From an uncultured bacterium (GTDB taxonomy: Bacteria > Bacillota > Clostridia > Oscillospirales > CAG-272), in NCBI GenBank assembly GCA_949282345.1, contig CASDOQ010000025.1:84127-148126 (forward strand): 64,000 bases of DNA, in the 5' to 3' direction. A model generated the notes under the pieces. That model was given only the letters and a program-made list of their open reading frames with translations. It searched no databases and had not been told where the DNA came from. Within the stretch, counting starts at the first letter, position 1. Every line of letters starts with the position of its first letter. Shown here piece by piece: positions 1-9,236 of this stretch. The position numbers and the translations under genes are program-made.

Positions 1-1
1 C

Positions 2-793
2 GCACTCCTCGGAGAAGAAGTTACGATTTTCCGGGCGCTCTCCTGCACGGTTTCCGGCGAAAACCTCCGCTACAGCACCACCTCCTATAACTATACGCCG
101 CGCGACAGTTCCCAAAGAGCCACGGCAAGTTTCACGGTGACGGCCGGGGAGGACTGCGAACTCTACGCATACTTCCCACTCCCCTACTCTTCCGCCTATA
201 CGAAAGCCACCTATCTTCTGAACGGAGAGGAAAAGGGCGAATATTTTGAAGAAGGAAATCTCGGCTATCTCTGTCTCGGAACCTATGCCGCCGGAGAGCG
301 CTGTACCATCTCCTTCCGCTTCGGAAAAGACGGCATCAAGATCCGGCAGGGCGTCAGCTATTTTTACGCTCTCGACCGCGCCGCCTACCGGCAGGTAATC
401 GACCGGCTTTCGGCCTCGGCCTATCGGGTAAAGACCTGCACGGAAGACAGCTTCTGCGGTTCTATCACCGTAGCGGAGGGGCAGACAACGATCCTCACCA
501 CCATTCCCTATGACAAGGGATGGGAGGTATATGCCGACGGAGAGCGGGTGGAGACCTACGAAACGCTTGATGCGCTGATCGCCTTCCGCCTGCCGGCCGG
601 AGAGCATGCGCTGACGATGCGCTACCGGCCGAAGGAGTATCGGATCGGACTTCTGCTTTCGCTCGGCGGAACGGGATGCTTCCTGCTGATCGCCGGGACA
701 GAATATCTTATACAAAGAAGAAAAAGAAAAATGGCGACCACAGCCGCCGGAGAGGATAACACGGTATGTTCTATCATATCAAAGGAGAACTGA
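2..793 (+). CDS. YfhO-family membrane protein, C-terminal part (partial)
   Basis: The reading frame is open from the first full codon of the window, so the start lies outside it; about 263 residues are visible. The visible part is a beta-rich extracytoplasmic domain (segment GWEVYADGERVETYETLDAL, typical of the YfhO C-terminus), followed by one hydrophobic segment and a basic tail (RRKRK). YfhO-family proteins are large polytopic membrane proteins linked to glycosylation of lipoteichoic acid or other surface polymers in Bacillus; that role is family knowledge and not shown here. The last 28 nt overlap the start of ruvA, so the two are probably co-transcribed. The family call is inferred from the C-terminal pattern only. 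Confidence 0.6.
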   Translation, partial: ALLGEEVTIFRALSCTVSGENLRYSTTSYNYTPRDSSQRATASFTVTAGEDCELYAYFPLPYSSAYTKATYLLNGEEKGEYFEEGNLGYLCLGTYAAGERCTISFRFGKDGIKIRQGVSYFYALDRAAYRQVIDRLSASAYRVKTCTEDSFCGSITVAEGQTTILTTIPYDKGWEVYADGERVETYETLDALIAFRLPAGEHALTMRYRPKEYRIGLLLSLGGTGCFLLIAGTEYLIQRRKRKMATTAAGEDNTVCSIISKEN

Positions 794-1380
794 TCCTGAC
801 GGACGGCTCTACGGCCGTCATTGAATGCGGCGGCGTCGGGTATAAACTGACCGTCTCGCTTCTGACCGCCGATGCCTTGCAGGCCAAGATCGGCTCAACG
901 GTACGCCTCTTCACCCATTTGCAGGTGAGGGAGGACGGGATCGAACTTTTCGGCTTCTATACCGATGAAGAACTGACGGTCTTCAAGTTGCTGAATACGG
1001 TCTCCGGAGTCGGCCCGAAAGCCGCTATGGGTATTCTCTCCGCCTTCACACCGGAAAATTTCACAGCGGTCGTCTGCTCCGAAGATACAAAGACTCTCTC
1101 AAAAGCCCCCGGGATCGGAGCCAAAACCGCGGCGCGGATCATTCTGGAACTGAAAGAAAAACTCGGAGGAGAGGCTCTTTCGGCCTTCCCTTCATTAGGC
1201 GCACGCGCCACGGCCACGACTCCGCGTATGAGCGGAAAACTCTCGGAAGCGGCAGAGGTGCTGACCGGCCTCGGATACAGCCGTGCAGAAGCCACCGATG
1301 TCCTCCGCTCGCTGGATATCACCGGCATGAGTCTGGAAGAGATCGTCACCGCGGCGCTCAAGGGCTTTGCCAAACCTTGA
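766..1380 (+). CDS. ruvA: Holliday junction branch migration protein RuvA
   Basis: RuvA tetramers bind four-way DNA junctions and load the RuvB motor during recombinational repair. The protein has 204 residues, the usual size. It starts MFYHIKGEL with the N-terminal OB-fold, followed by the tandem helix-hairpin-helix region (TVSGVGPKAAM near residue 80 and APGIGAKTAARI near residue 115), and ends with the small RuvB-contacting domain (LGYSRAEATDVL). The start overlaps the upstream YfhO-like gene by 28 nt, and ruvB follows after about 22 nt, the standard ruvAB arrangement. Confidence 0.97.
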   Translation: MFYHIKGELILTDGSTAVIECGGVGYKLTVSLLTADALQAKIGSTVRLFTHLQVREDGIELFGFYTDEELTVFKLLNTVSGVGPKAAMGILSAFTPENFTAVVCSEDTKTLSKAPGIGAKTAARIILELKEKLGGEALSAFPSLGARATATTPRMSGKLSEAAEVLTGLGYSRAEATDVLRSLDITGMSLEEIVTAALKGFAKP

Positions 1381-1402
1381 ATAGACAGGGGGAGGAATGA
1401 AC

Positions 1403-2452
1403 ATGGAAACGACAGAATTCGACTTTGAGAACCGGCTCCTTTCCACCGAGTATACCCCGGCGGACGAGGCCGACCTCAGCCTGCGCCCCAAAACGCTTGA
1501 AAGCTACGTCGGGCAGAAAAAGGTCAAGGAGAACCTGAAGATCTATATGGAGGCCGCGCGCGTGCGCGGCGACGCGCTTGACCACATCCTGCTGTACGGC
1601 CCGCCCGGCCTCGGGAAGACCACGCTTTCTTATATCATCTCCAACGAGATGGGCGTCAATATCCGCACCACCTCGGGTCCCGCCATTGAGAAGCAGGGCG
1701 ACCTCGCCGCCATCCTCACGAATCTTTCGGAAGGAGACATCCTCTTCATTGACGAGATCCACCGGCTTTCGCGCTCGATCGAAGAGATCCTCTATCCCGC
1801 AATGGAGGATTACGCACTCGACCTGATCATCGGCAAAGGCCCCAGCGCACGCAGTATGCGACTCCCCCTCCCCCGCTTCACGCTCATCGGGGCAACGACC
1901 CGGGCGGGGCAGTTGACGACGCCGCTCCGCGACCGTTTCGGCATTCCGCTGAAACTTGAACTCTACACGCCGGAAGAACTGGCAGGGATCATTGAACGGA
2001 GCGCCGCCATCCTGAACGTGGAGATCACCAAGGAGGGCGCGGCCGAGATCGCGGCACGTTCCCGGGGAACGCCACGCGTTGCCAACCGTCTGTTGAAACG
2101 CATCCGCGACTTCGCCATCGTGAAAGGAGACGGTACCGTTACGTTGGAAATCGCCAAGGCCGGGCTTGCGATGCTCGAAATCGATCCGCTGGGGCTTGAC
2201 AACGCCGACCGCCGGATGCTGGAGGCCATTATCCGTTTCTATGACGGCGGTCCGGTAGGACTTGAAACGCTGGCGGCCACCATCGGGGAGGAAGCGATCA
2301 CGATCGAGGACGTCTACGAGCCTTATCTTTTACAGATCGGTTTTATCAATCGCACGCCGCGCGGACGCTGCGTAACACGCCGTGCCTACGAACATCTCGG
2401 CATCCGTTCCCCGGGCGGTAACCAGATCTCCATGGAAGACGAAGAAGACTGA
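1403..2452 (+). CDS. ruvB: Holliday junction DNA helicase RuvB
   Basis: RuvB is the AAA+ ATPase ring that drives branch migration with RuvA. Walker A (GPPGLGKTT) lies near residue 60, Walker B (LFIDEIHRL) near 113, and sensor and arginine-finger regions ([17 protein letters not shown]) near 160-175. A C-terminal winged helix ends in [16 protein letters not shown]. At 349 residues it is of family length. Two in-frame ATGs exist; the one at 1403 is preferred because GGAGG at 1391-1395 sits 7 nt upstream, whereas the ATG at 1397 is only 1 nt away. Transcription probably ends at the hairpin at 2596-2626. Confidence 0.97.
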   Translation: METTEFDFENRLLSTEYTPADEADLSLRPKTLESYVGQKKVKENLKIYMEAARVRGDALDHILLYGPPGLGKTTLSYIISNEMGVNIRTTSGPAIEKQGDLAAILTNLSEGDILFIDEIHRLSRSIEEILYPAMEDYALDLIIGKGPSARSMRLPLPRFTLIGATTRAGQLTTPLRDRFGIPLKLELYTPEELAGIIERSAAILNVEITKEGAAEIAARSRGTPRVANRLLKRIRDFAIVKGDGTVTLEIAKAGLAMLEIDPLGLDNADRRMLEAIIRFYDGGPVGLETLAATIGEEAITIEDVYEPYLLQIGFINRTPRGRCVTRRAYEHLGIRSPGGNQISMEDEED

Positions 2453-2595
2453 TCCGATCAGGGAGCGAATAGTACGTCCTCAAGCAGACAAAAAACGCAA
2501 CGGACGCATCCCCATGCCGTAATTTCCCGTCCCGGATGCCGTATAAAATCCGTGGGAAAAATTGCCGTTCGTCCTCAAGCAAGCCTCTCTTTCAG

Positions 2596-2626
2596 AAAAA
2601 GCGGGCATACAGCCCGCTTTTTTTTA
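2596..2626. terminator. Bidirectional rho-independent terminator
   Basis: A GCGGGC/GCCCGC hairpin with a 5-nt loop is flanked by A5 on the left and T9 on the right, so it can stop transcription from both sides. It ends ruvAB on the plus strand and the small minus-strand ORF, whose stop codon abuts it. Confidence 0.85.
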
Positions 2627-2965
2627 ATAGATCGCGGCTTTTTGTAAGTTTTTGTTTACAAAAGCAGCAAGACTCTTCGCGTCCGGCGAAGAAATCGTTT
2701 CGCAGACCCGCCCTTCTTCCAAAAAAGAAAAAAGCGGAGACGGCCTCTTCTCTTTCGGGAAGAGCCGTGCATGTTCTTCCTTGGAAATGACGGAAAAACT
2801 GAGCGACGGATGCAAAAATAGCAAACGTCGCACCGCCTCACCGAGCGGCTCCCCGCGGTCAACGCAAGCCGTATCTCCGCAAAGAAGTAAAAGAAGCGGA
2901 TTCTTTCGGAAAATCATTTCCGAATTCTCTTCTGTTATTCGAATGATAACGATCCTTCTCACCAC
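2624..2965 (-). CDS. Small hypothetical protein
   Basis: No family was recognised. The ORF has 113 codons from a GTG; an internal ATG (EMIFRKNPLLLLLCG) would give about 97 residues. It has a hydrophobic LLLLLCG stretch near the N-terminus and a mixed alpha/beta-like composition. In favour of reality, its stop codon falls immediately before the terminator hairpin on the same strand. Against it, the ribosome-binding site is weak and an opposite-strand ORF of similar length overlaps it. The ending (DAKSLAAFVNKNLQKAAIY) loosely resembles a thioredoxin-like C-terminus, but no CxxC motif is present, so no function is proposed. Confidence 0.4.
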   Translation of the reverse strand: MVRRIVIIRITEENSEMIFRKNPLLLLLCGDTACVDRGEPLGEAVRRLLFLHPSLSFSVISKEEHARLFPKEKRPSPLFSFLEEGRVCETISSPDAKSLAAFVNKNLQKAAIY

Positions 2966-2969
2966 CTTT

Positions 2970-3358
2970 TTCTAATCTGCACCGCGCATTTCGGGTTCTC
3001 GCCTCCCCGATGAAAAAAATGCAGGAAAATCTCAGTCAGTGCAAAAAAGTTTTCCACAATCTCTTTGTTGAAAATGTTCGCAACTTATTCTTTACACAAC
3101 GAGATATGTGTGAAAAAGAGCGGGAAGACTTGTTGTCCAATCCGACTTTTCCACCGTTTTCCCGGGTTTTCCACCGTTAGATTGTTGATAACTTAAAAAA
3201 ATCAGGGTTTTGCGCTCTTGGCCGAGGTATAGGGAAGCACTTACAAATTGTGGAAATTTATTGAATTTCTTTGCCTGTAAAATGCAAGAATTCCGCATTT
3301 TCTCTCCACCGGTACTTTACTTATACGCATTTTTATGGTATACTGATCTGGTGGGACA
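2970..3358. other. AT-rich intergenic region with DnaA-box-like motifs
   Basis: No convincing gene lies in this roughly 390-bp stretch. It contains repeated TTTTCCAC-type nonamers: TTTTCCACA at 3050-3058, TTTTCCACC at 3147-3155 and 3167-3175, and ATTTCCACA on the minus strand at 3249-3257. It also has TGTTGATAAC at 3183-3192 and several TTTACACA/TGTGTGAAA sequences. The resemblance to DnaA boxes (TTATCCACA) is seen in the sequence; function as an origin or DnaA-controlled site is inference. The -10 box of the next gene may be TATACT near 3339. Confidence 0.4.
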
Positions 3359-3406
3359 TTGACGGAAGTCCCGCATCCCGAATCTTCCGTTACAAAGGAT
3401 AAAGAC

Positions 3407-4597
3407 ATGGAAAGACTGATCGGTACTGTTTCGCGCGGCGTACGCGCACCCATTATCCGGAGCGGCGATGATATTGCCGCCATCGTGGTGGACAGCGTTC
3501 TGGCCGCCGCCAAAAACGAAAATATTGAAATTCGAGACCGTGACGTGATCGCCGTCACGGAGGCCGTTGTGGCCCGTGCCCAGGGCAACTATGCTACCGT
3601 CGACCAGATCGCGGCAGACGTTGCCGCCAAATTTCCCCGTGGGCATATCGGCGTCATCTTTCCGATCCTCAGCCGCAACCGCTTCTCGATCTGCTTAAAA
3701 GGCATTGCACGCGGCGCAAAAAAGATCACGCTGATGCTCAGCTATCCGGCAGACGAGGTCGGCAATCATCTGATCAGCCTCGACGACCTGGACGCCGCCG
3801 GGATCAATCCCTTTTCGGACGTTCTGACCGAGGCGCGTTACCGCGAACTTTTCGGTTACAAGAAGCACACCTTTACCGGCGTGGATTACATCGCCTATTA
3901 TAAAGAACTGATTGAGAGCCAGCATTGCGAGGCCGAGATCGTGCTCGCCAACGACTGCCGCGCGATCCTCCCCTATACAAAGGATGTCCTCACCTGCGAT
4001 ATTCATACCCGTGCTCGGAGCAAACGCCTCCTGACGGCAGCCGGTGCCACGACGGTCTTAGGGTTAGACGATCTGATGACCGCCCCGGTAGAAGGAAGCG
4101 GCTATAACAAGGATTACGGCCTCCTTGGCAGTAATAAGGCCACCGAGGAAACCGTAAAACTCTTCCCGCGGGATGCACAGCCGGTCGTTGAACGGATCGC
4201 CGCGGAGATCGAAAAAGCCACCGGGAAACACGTGGAAGCCATGGTGTACGGTGACGGTGCATTCAAAGATCCGGTAGGTAAGATTTGGGAGCTTGCCGAC
4301 CCGGTGGTGTCGCCCTTCCATACGGCGGGACTTGTCGGACAGCCGAACGAGGTCAAACTTAAATATCTGGCCGACAACGATTTTGCCGACCTCTCCGGGG
4401 ATGCCCTGAAAGAAGCGATCTCCGACTATATCCGACACAAGGACAAAGATCTCGTGGGACAGATGGTCTCCCAGGGAACGACCCCCCGCCGCCTGACCGA
4501 CCTCATCGGTTCGCTCTGCGACCTGACCTCCGGCAGTGGCGACAAAGGAACGCCGATCATCTGGATTCAGGGATATTTCGATAACTATACAAACTGA
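3407..4597 (+). CDS. Coenzyme F420-0:L-glutamate ligase family protein (CofE-like)
   Basis: This is a 396-residue protein of the F420 ligase (CofE) family, which in methanogens and actinobacteria adds glutamate to F420-0 in a GTP-dependent reaction. Conserved-looking segments are IRSGDDIAAIVVDSV and VIAVTEAVVARAQGNYAT at the N-terminus, and DNDFADLSGDALKEAI near the C-terminus. Clostridia commonly carry a stand-alone homologue without the rest of F420 biosynthesis, and no other F420 gene is visible here, so the substrate is uncertain. The ATG at 3407 is chosen for the AAAGGA 7 nt upstream; an earlier TTG at 3359 lacks a good site. It ends at the hairpin at 4613-4645. Confidence 0.75.
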   Translation: MERLIGTVSRGVRAPIIRSGDDIAAIVVDSVLAAAKNENIEIRDRDVIAVTEAVVARAQGNYATVDQIAADVAAKFPRGHIGVIFPILSRNRFSICLKGIARGAKKITLMLSYPADEVGNHLISLDDLDAAGINPFSDVLTEARYRELFGYKKHTFTGVDYIAYYKELIESQHCEAEIVLANDCRAILPYTKDVLTCDIHTRARSKRLLTAAGATTVLGLDDLMTAPVEGSGYNKDYGLLGSNKATEETVKLFPRDAQPVVERIAAEIEKATGKHVEAMVYGDGAFKDPVGKIWELADPVVSPFHTAGLVGQPNEVKLKYLADNDFADLSGDALKEAISDYIRHKDKDLVGQMVSQGTTPRRLTDLIGSLCDLTSGSGDKGTPIIWIQGYFDNYTN

Positions 4598-4612
4598 TTT
4601 TTCGGTTTCCAT

Positions 4613-4645
4613 ACAAAAAACTCCGCTCGGAAGAACGGAGTTTTT
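4613..4645. terminator. Bidirectional rho-independent terminator
   Basis: A CTCCG/CGGAG stem with an A-run before and T5 after it separates the convergent CofE-like gene and the ABC transporter operon, and can serve both strands. Confidence 0.8.
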
Positions 4646-4655
4646 GTTTTTCGGG

Positions 4656-5498
4656 TCAGAGGACCTTGCTCAAAAATTCGCGCAAACGGGGGTTTTTGGG
4701 ATGTTCAAAAAGTTCTTGCGGACTTCCCTCTTCGCAGATTTTCCCGCTGTCGATGAAAAGAACGCGGTCCGCAATCTCTCTCGCAAAACCCATTTCATGC
4801 GTGACAATCACCATCGTCATCCCCTCTTCGGCCAATTTTCGGATAAGGTCAAGCACCTCTCCGACCATCTCGGGATCGAGTGCCGACGTCGGCTCGTCAA
4901 ACAGGATGACCTGCGGATTCATCGCCAGGGCGCGGATGATGGCGATGCGCTGTTTCTGCCCGCCGGAAAGCGTGGAGGGATAGGCGTTTGCTTTTTCCTC
5001 CAGGCCGATCCTTTTCAAAAGTTCCATGGCCCTTTCATTGGCCTTTTCTTTGATCATCTTCCGGGTCTGCGTGATTTGGATCAACGGTTTTTTGTTTTTC
5101 CGGAACAGATTTGCAACGGCGATACAGAAATTTTTGCATCTTTCCGCGCGGTGCTTCTTCAATCCGAAATAGACAGGTGCAAGCGTAATGTTTTTCAGCA
5201 CCGTCTTGTTATTGAACAGGTTGAACTGCTGAAACACCATGCCGATATGTTCGCGGTGTTTGTTGATGTCCACTTTCATGTCGGCAATGTCCTCGCCGTC
5301 AAAGAAAATGTTCCCCCCGCTCGGGTCTTCCATGCAGTTCAGGCAACGGAGAAATGTGCTTTTCCCGGAACCGGACGGGCCGATAACCGCCACTTTCTCC
5401 CCCTTTCGGATATCGGTGGAGATGTCTTCGAGAACCATCACATCGTCAAAATTTTTTTTCAGGTTTTTGACGCAAATAAGCGGTCTTTCGTTGTTCAT
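4656..5498 (-). CDS. Polar amino-acid ABC transporter ATP-binding protein (GlnQ-like)
   Basis: This is the ATPase of a polar amino-acid importer. Walker [10 protein letters not shown] lies near residue 40, the Q-loop [10 protein letters not shown] near 87, the signature LSGGQKQR near 178, and Walker [14 protein letters not shown] near 200, followed by the H-loop VTHEMGF. At 280 residues it is about 35-40 longer than a typical GlnQ; the excess is a basic insert (roughly 115-150, RAERCKNF...TQTRKMI) between the Q-loop and the signature. The start overlaps the permease stop by 4 nt (ATGA), indicating translational coupling. It is the last gene of the binding protein-permease-ATPase operon. Confidence 0.93.
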   Translation of the reverse strand: MNNERPLICVKNLKKNFDDVMVLEDISTDIRKGEKVAVIGPSGSGKSTFLRCLNCMEDPSGGNIFFDGEDIADMKVDINKHREHIGMVFQQFNLFNNKTVLKNITLAPVYFGLKKHRAERCKNFCIAVANLFRKNKKPLIQITQTRKMIKEKANERAMELLKRIGLEEKANAYPSTLSGGQKQRIAIIRALAMNPQVILFDEPTSALDPEMVGEVLDLIRKLAEEGMTMVIVTHEMGFAREIADRVLFIDSGKICEEGSPQELFEHPKNPRLREFLSKVL

Positions 5499-6220
5499 AT
5501 CACACCCCCCGCTTTCTTTCGGTCGCTCTTGGCCATCAATTTTTCCAGCCCCTTGACCATAAAGGTGATGGCAAGGACCAGCACGATATAAATGAAGGCC
5601 ATAAAGAGATAAGGCATGACTGTATCGTAGTTTTTACTGCCTATTGCGCCGAGGGCGGTATACAGGTCGTACACCGTGATAAAACTCAGCACCGACGTTT
5701 CCTTAATCAGCGTGATGAACTCATTCCCGAGCGTCGGAAGAATGTTTTTGACCGCCTGCGGCACTACAATTTTCAGCATGGTGACAGCATAACCGAGACC
5801 GAGCGCACGCCCTGCTTCCATCTGCCCTTTATCAACCGAATTGATCCCGCTCCGCATGATCTCGGAAACATAAGCGCCGCTGTTCATGCCGAATACCGCA
5901 ATACCGACGTTGATCGCCTCCACGCCTCTAATCCCCAATACGGGCAGAAGAACATAATAAGCTATCAATAGCTGTACCACCATCGGCGTTCCCCGGAATA
6001 TCGCGACATAAACATCACAGATCTTATCCAGGGCTTTCGGCAATTTTTTATATTTCGGCATGACTTTCACAACGGCGATCACCGTGCCGATAAAAATCCC
6101 GATGATCAGACCGAGCACGGCAATTTTCACCGTGTTGATCAGCCCTTGAAAGAACAGTTTCCTGTAAAACTCTCCAGAGAGCGTTTCCCAAAAAACCTTC
6201 CATTTTACTCCCCAATTCAT
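5495..6220 (-). CDS. Polar amino-acid ABC transporter permease (HisM/GlnP family)
   Basis: This integral membrane subunit has 241 residues and about five hydrophobic segments. The EAA-loop region carries [26 protein letters not shown], typical of the HisM/GlnP family. The N-terminal part [19 protein letters not shown] matches the family's first membrane helix. The ATG at 6220 is selected because an AGAGGG ribosome site precedes it by 5 nt; an upstream in-frame start adds ten unsupported residues. It lies 60 nt downstream of the binding-protein gene and overlaps the ATPase gene by 4 nt. Confidence 0.93.
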   Translation of the reverse strand: MNWGVKWKVFWETLSGEFYRKLFFQGLINTVKIAVLGLIIGIFIGTVIAVVKVMPKYKKLPKALDKICDVYVAIFRGTPMVVQLLIAYYVLLPVLGIRGVEAINVGIAVFGMNSGAYVSEIMRSGINSVDKGQMEAGRALGLGYAVTMLKIVVPQAVKNILPTLGNEFITLIKETSVLSFITVYDLYTALGAIGSKNYDTVMPYLFMAFIYIVLVLAITFMVKGLEKLMAKSDRKKAGGVI

Positions 6221-6280
6221 GAATCCCTCTTCATCGCAAAAGTTTCCCACAATATGCTTGTGGGAAATTTTGCATTTTAA

Positions 6281-7138
6281 TTATTTGTTGAGCGCCGTTA
6301 CGATGGCTGCTGCGGGAGCCGCGTCTACGACCACGGCATACAGGTTTCCGTTCAGCATATCGTTTGCCGCGGCGACGGCGGTGGAGTAACCCTTTCCGCT
6401 GATGTTCTTGAATCCTGCAAAGCCCCAATCGGCATCGCCGTTGATGTAGAGGCCGCCGGTCGTACCGGTCTGGAACCCGATCTTCTTATCCACAAGCCCT
6501 TTGAGGACGGCTTCAACCTCCTCAACCGTCTTGCAATTGTCAAAATCCGTGCAACCGGCCGGAACAATCAGTTTCTGGGAAGCGTTATAGTATTCGGTCG
6601 TGAAATCGTTCAGTTCCAGACGAGATTCACTGACGGTAATCCCGGCCATACCGATATCGGCATATCCCGTGTCAACCTGTGTGAAGATTGCGTCAAACTC
6701 GATGTTTTTGATGACAAGCTCCAGATTCTTTTCTTTTGCGTAGGCCGCGGCAATCTCGATATCGAGGCCGTAAGCCTTACCATCTTCGCCGAGGTATTCA
6801 AAAGGTTCAAACGGGCAGTTGGTTGCCACGATGAGGTTGGTTTCGTTGTTGGCAACGCTACCGGTCGCTATCGGGTATCCGATCTTTTCGCCTTCATTCT
6901 TGAAGTACTTGGCCACATACTTGTCAAATTCGCCGTTCTCCTTGATCTTCGCAAGAAACGCGTTGAAGTCCGACTGCAACTGCGTGTTCCCCTTCTTGAC
7001 GACAAAGGCATACTTTTCGTCCGTGAGGTTCACATCCACGATTTTGAGTTTTTCCTGTTCGGTGCCACAGGAGGCAAGCGCAAGTACGCCGGTGAGGACC
7101 ATCAGCAAACACAGTGCCAGGGAAATAATCTTTTTCAT
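6281..7138 (-). CDS. Amino-acid ABC transporter substrate-binding lipoprotein
   Basis: This is a 285-residue family-3 solute-binding protein. It starts with a lipoprotein signal peptide (MKKIISLALCLLMVLTGVLALASC) whose lipobox cysteine is near residue 24. The mature part has LIVATNCPFEPFEYLGEDGKAYGLDIEIA and the motif DIGMAGITVSESR, typical of polar amino-acid binders. The ATG at 7138 follows a strong AAAGGAGA site. A sigma-A promoter lies at 7185-7213 and ARG-box-like dyads nearby hint at arginine-responsive control, but the substrate cannot be proven from sequence. It is the first gene of the three-gene operon. Confidence 0.93.
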   Translation of the reverse strand: MKKIISLALCLLMVLTGVLALASCGTEQEKLKIVDVNLTDEKYAFVVKKGNTQLQSDFNAFLAKIKENGEFDKYVAKYFKNEGEKIGYPIATGSVANNETNLIVATNCPFEPFEYLGEDGKAYGLDIEIAAAYAKEKNLELVIKNIEFDAIFTQVDTGYADIGMAGITVSESRLELNDFTTEYYNASQKLIVPAGCTDFDNCKTVEEVEAVLKGLVDKKIGFQTGTTGGLYINGDADWGFAGFKNISGKGYSTAVAAANDMLNGNLYAVVVDAAPAAAIVTALNK

Positions 7139-7184
7139 TTTCTTTTCTCCTTTGCGGTTAACCGCGATTTGTTTTGATGGCATT

Positions 7185-7213
7185 ATTGTACAGCATAAAT
7201 ATTCATCTGTCAA
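7185..7213 (-). promoter_or_regulatory. Sigma-A promoter of the amino-acid ABC operon, with ARG-box-like spacer
   Basis: On the minus strand TTGACA (7213-7208) and TACAAT (7190-7185) are separated by exactly 17 nt. The spacer holds GATGAATATTTATGC (7207-7193), which resembles ArgR/AhrC boxes; a repressor bound here would block RNA polymerase. The promoter call is strong; the operator call is inference. Confidence 0.75.
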
Positions 7214-7365
7214 GACTTTTTTCGAATATTTTTTCAATTTTGCGTTTTCGATTCTTTTTCGTTTTTTGATGCCGAGAATTATGCAGATTGCACAAAGCTC
7301 TTGGCGCTTCAAGAATTATATAACGCTTGCAACCCTGTTTCTTAATTTGTATGCGTCTTTGCAAG

Positions 7366-7389
7366 ATGAATAATATTCGCAATATTCAT
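7366..7389. promoter_or_regulatory. Inverted repeat resembling an ARG box
   Basis: ATGAATA (7366-7372) and TATTCAT (7383-7389) form a perfect 7-bp dyad with a 10-nt spacer. The motif matches the copy inside the transporter promoter about 170 bp away, as expected for a cooperative ArgR-type operator pair. Binding is not shown. Confidence 0.35.
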
Positions 7390-7431
7390 TTTGACATCGG
7401 TCCGGATTTCGGAGAGCGGATATAGGCTGTG

Positions 7432-7586
7432 CGGAAAATGGGGGCGGCGCGGAAGATGGGGCGGGGTGGAAGACGGGGCGGCGCGGAGCAACAGGGGGCA
7501 TGAAAGACAACTGCCCCCGCGGGGGAGCGAGAAAGGGGTCGGCGTGATCGGCAGAAAAGGAGGCGGCGTGAGGGGGTAAGGCGAGC
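7432..7586 (+). repeat. G-rich imperfect direct repeats
   Basis: The non-coding stretch between the ABC operon and guaB is strikingly G-rich on the plus strand. It has three imperfect copies of GCGGAAGATGGGGCGG (about 7431-7480) and many G4-G5 runs. A 7-bp hairpin, GGGGGCA/TGCCCCC, lies at 7494-7518. No ORF here looks real. It might form G-quadruplexes or be an intergenic repeat family. Confidence 0.5.
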
Positions 7587-7640
7587 CTTTTCCTTCCTTT
7601 CTGAAAACCGTACCTATTTGTAAATAATCGGCGAAACCCC

Positions 7641-7670
7641 TTGCGTTCTCGGGGGGTTGTGTGGTATATT
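7641..7670 (+). promoter_or_regulatory. Probable sigma-A promoter of guaB
   Basis: TTGCGT (7641-7646) and TATATT (7665-7670) with an 18-nt spacer lie about 28 nt before the guaB start codon. Confidence 0.5.
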
Positions 7671-7697
7671 ATAAAAAATGAAAATAAGGAGCAGGAT

Positions 7698-9200
7698 ATG
7701 CCAACTTTTTACGATGAACCTTCCCGCACTTTTAACGAGTATTTGCTCATTCCGGGCTATTCCTCCAAGGAATGTATTCCCGCCAACGTCAGCCTCCGCA
7801 CCCCGCTGGTGAAATTCCGCCGGGGCGAAGAGCCGGCCCTCTCTCTGAACACACCGCTGACCTCCGCGATCATGCAGTCGGTATCCGGTGAAGCACTGGC
7901 CATTGCGCTGGCGCGTGAGGGGGGCGTTTCTTTTATCTACGGCGCACAGTCCGTGGAAAGCGAGGCCGCCATGGTCGCGCGGGTAAAAGCCTACAAAGCC
8001 GGCTTTGTCCGCAGTGACTCCAACCTCCGTCCCGACCAGACGCTTGCCGACGTACTGGCCCTCAAACAAAAGACGGGACACTCCACCGTTGCCATCACCG
8101 AAAACGGTGAGCCGGACGGACGTCTCATGGGGATCGTGACCGGGCGGGACTACCGCATCAGCCGGATGGAACTCTCAACGCCTATAGCCGATTTCATGAC
8201 CCCCCGCGCCCGGCTTATCACCGCGCCGGAAGGGACATCGCTGAAGGAAGCAAACGATATCATCTGGGATCATAAGCTCAATTCCCTGCCGATCGTCAAC
8301 AAGCGGGACGAACTGGTCTATTTTGTCTTCCGCAAGGACTACGACACGCACAAGATGAATCCTTTGGAATCGCTGGATAAGGACAAGCGCTATCTGGTCG
8401 GCGCAGGGATCAACACCCGTGATTACGAGACGCGCGTTCCGGCCCTGCTAGAGGCAGGAGCGGACGTTCTGTGCATCGACTCCTCCGAGGGCTTTACCGA
8501 ATGGCAGAAGATCACCATTGATTTTATCCGGGAAAAATACGGCGACACGGTCAAAGTGGGCGCCGGGAACGTGGTAGACCGAGACGGCTTCCGGTATCTG
8601 GCCGAATGCGGCGCGGACTTTGTCAAGGTCGGTATCGGGGGCGGCTCTATCTGCATCACGCGGGAAACGAAAGGGATCGGTCGCGGACAGGCCACCGCCC
8701 TGATCGAGGTCTGCCGGGAACGCGATGCCTACTTCCGGGAGACCGGCGTCTATATTCCCGTCTGCTCGGACGGCGGAATCGTCCACGACCACCATATGAC
8801 TCTCGCGCTTGCCATGGGAGCGGATTTTCTGATGCTCGGTCGGTATTTTGCCCGGTTTGACGAGGCGCCGGGCGGGAAAGTCAACGTGAACGGCACCCTG
8901 ATGAAGGAATACTGGGGCGAGGGCTCCAGCCGGGCGCGCAACTGGCAGCGCTATGACCTCGGCGGAGCGGCCAAACTCTCCTTTGAAGAAGGGGTGGACT
9001 CCTATGTTCCCTATGCCGGGAAGCTTTCCGACAACGTGCAGCTCTCTCTCGCCAAAGTACGTTCCACTATGTGCAACTGCGGTGCGCTCACGATCCCCGA
9101 GTTGCAGCAAAAAGCCAAACTGACGCTTGTTTCTTCCGTCAGCATTGTCGAAGGCGGTGCGCATGATGTTCAGCTCAAAACACCAACCAACAAACTCTGA
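7698..9200 (+). CDS. guaB: IMP dehydrogenase
   Basis: It oxidises IMP to XMP with NAD, the first committed step of GMP synthesis. At 500 residues it has the full family architecture: an N-terminal barrel segment ([14 protein letters not shown]), a CBS pair near residues 95-215 ([13 protein letters not shown]...[10 protein letters not shown]), and the catalytic loop [20 protein letters not shown] near residue 315 with the active-site Cys. A C-terminal active-site flap ([14 protein letters not shown]) follows. The motif reads SICITR rather than the commoner SICTTR, a variant also known in some Clostridia. The ATG at 7698 follows AAGGAGCAGG. The next gene begins 36 nt after its stop. Confidence 0.93.
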   Translation: MPTFYDEPSRTFNEYLLIPGYSSKECIPANVSLRTPLVKFRRGEEPALSLNTPLTSAIMQSVSGEALAIALAREGGVSFIYGAQSVESEAAMVARVKAYKAGFVRSDSNLRPDQTLADVLALKQKTGHSTVAITENGEPDGRLMGIVTGRDYRISRMELSTPIADFMTPRARLITAPEGTSLKEANDIIWDHKLNSLPIVNKRDELVYFVFRKDYDTHKMNPLESLDKDKRYLVGAGINTRDYETRVPALLEAGADVLCIDSSEGFTEWQKITIDFIREKYGDTVKVGAGNVVDRDGFRYLAECGADFVKVGIGGGSICITRETKGIGRGQATALIEVCRERDAYFRETGVYIPVCSDGGIVHDHHMTLALAMGADFLMLGRYFARFDEAPGGKVNVNGTLMKEYWGEGSSRARNWQRYDLGGAAKLSFEEGVDSYVPYAGKLSDNVQLSLAKVRSTMCNCGALTIPELQQKAKLTLVSSVSIVEGGAHDVQLKTPTNKL

Positions 9201-9236
9201 TTGACCATAGATCTTTCAAACCGAAAGGGTATCATC

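Noticed and set aside
4536..5591. 351-codon plus-strand ORF
   Set aside because: It is antisense to the GlnQ-like ATPase, whose Walker and signature motifs are intact.
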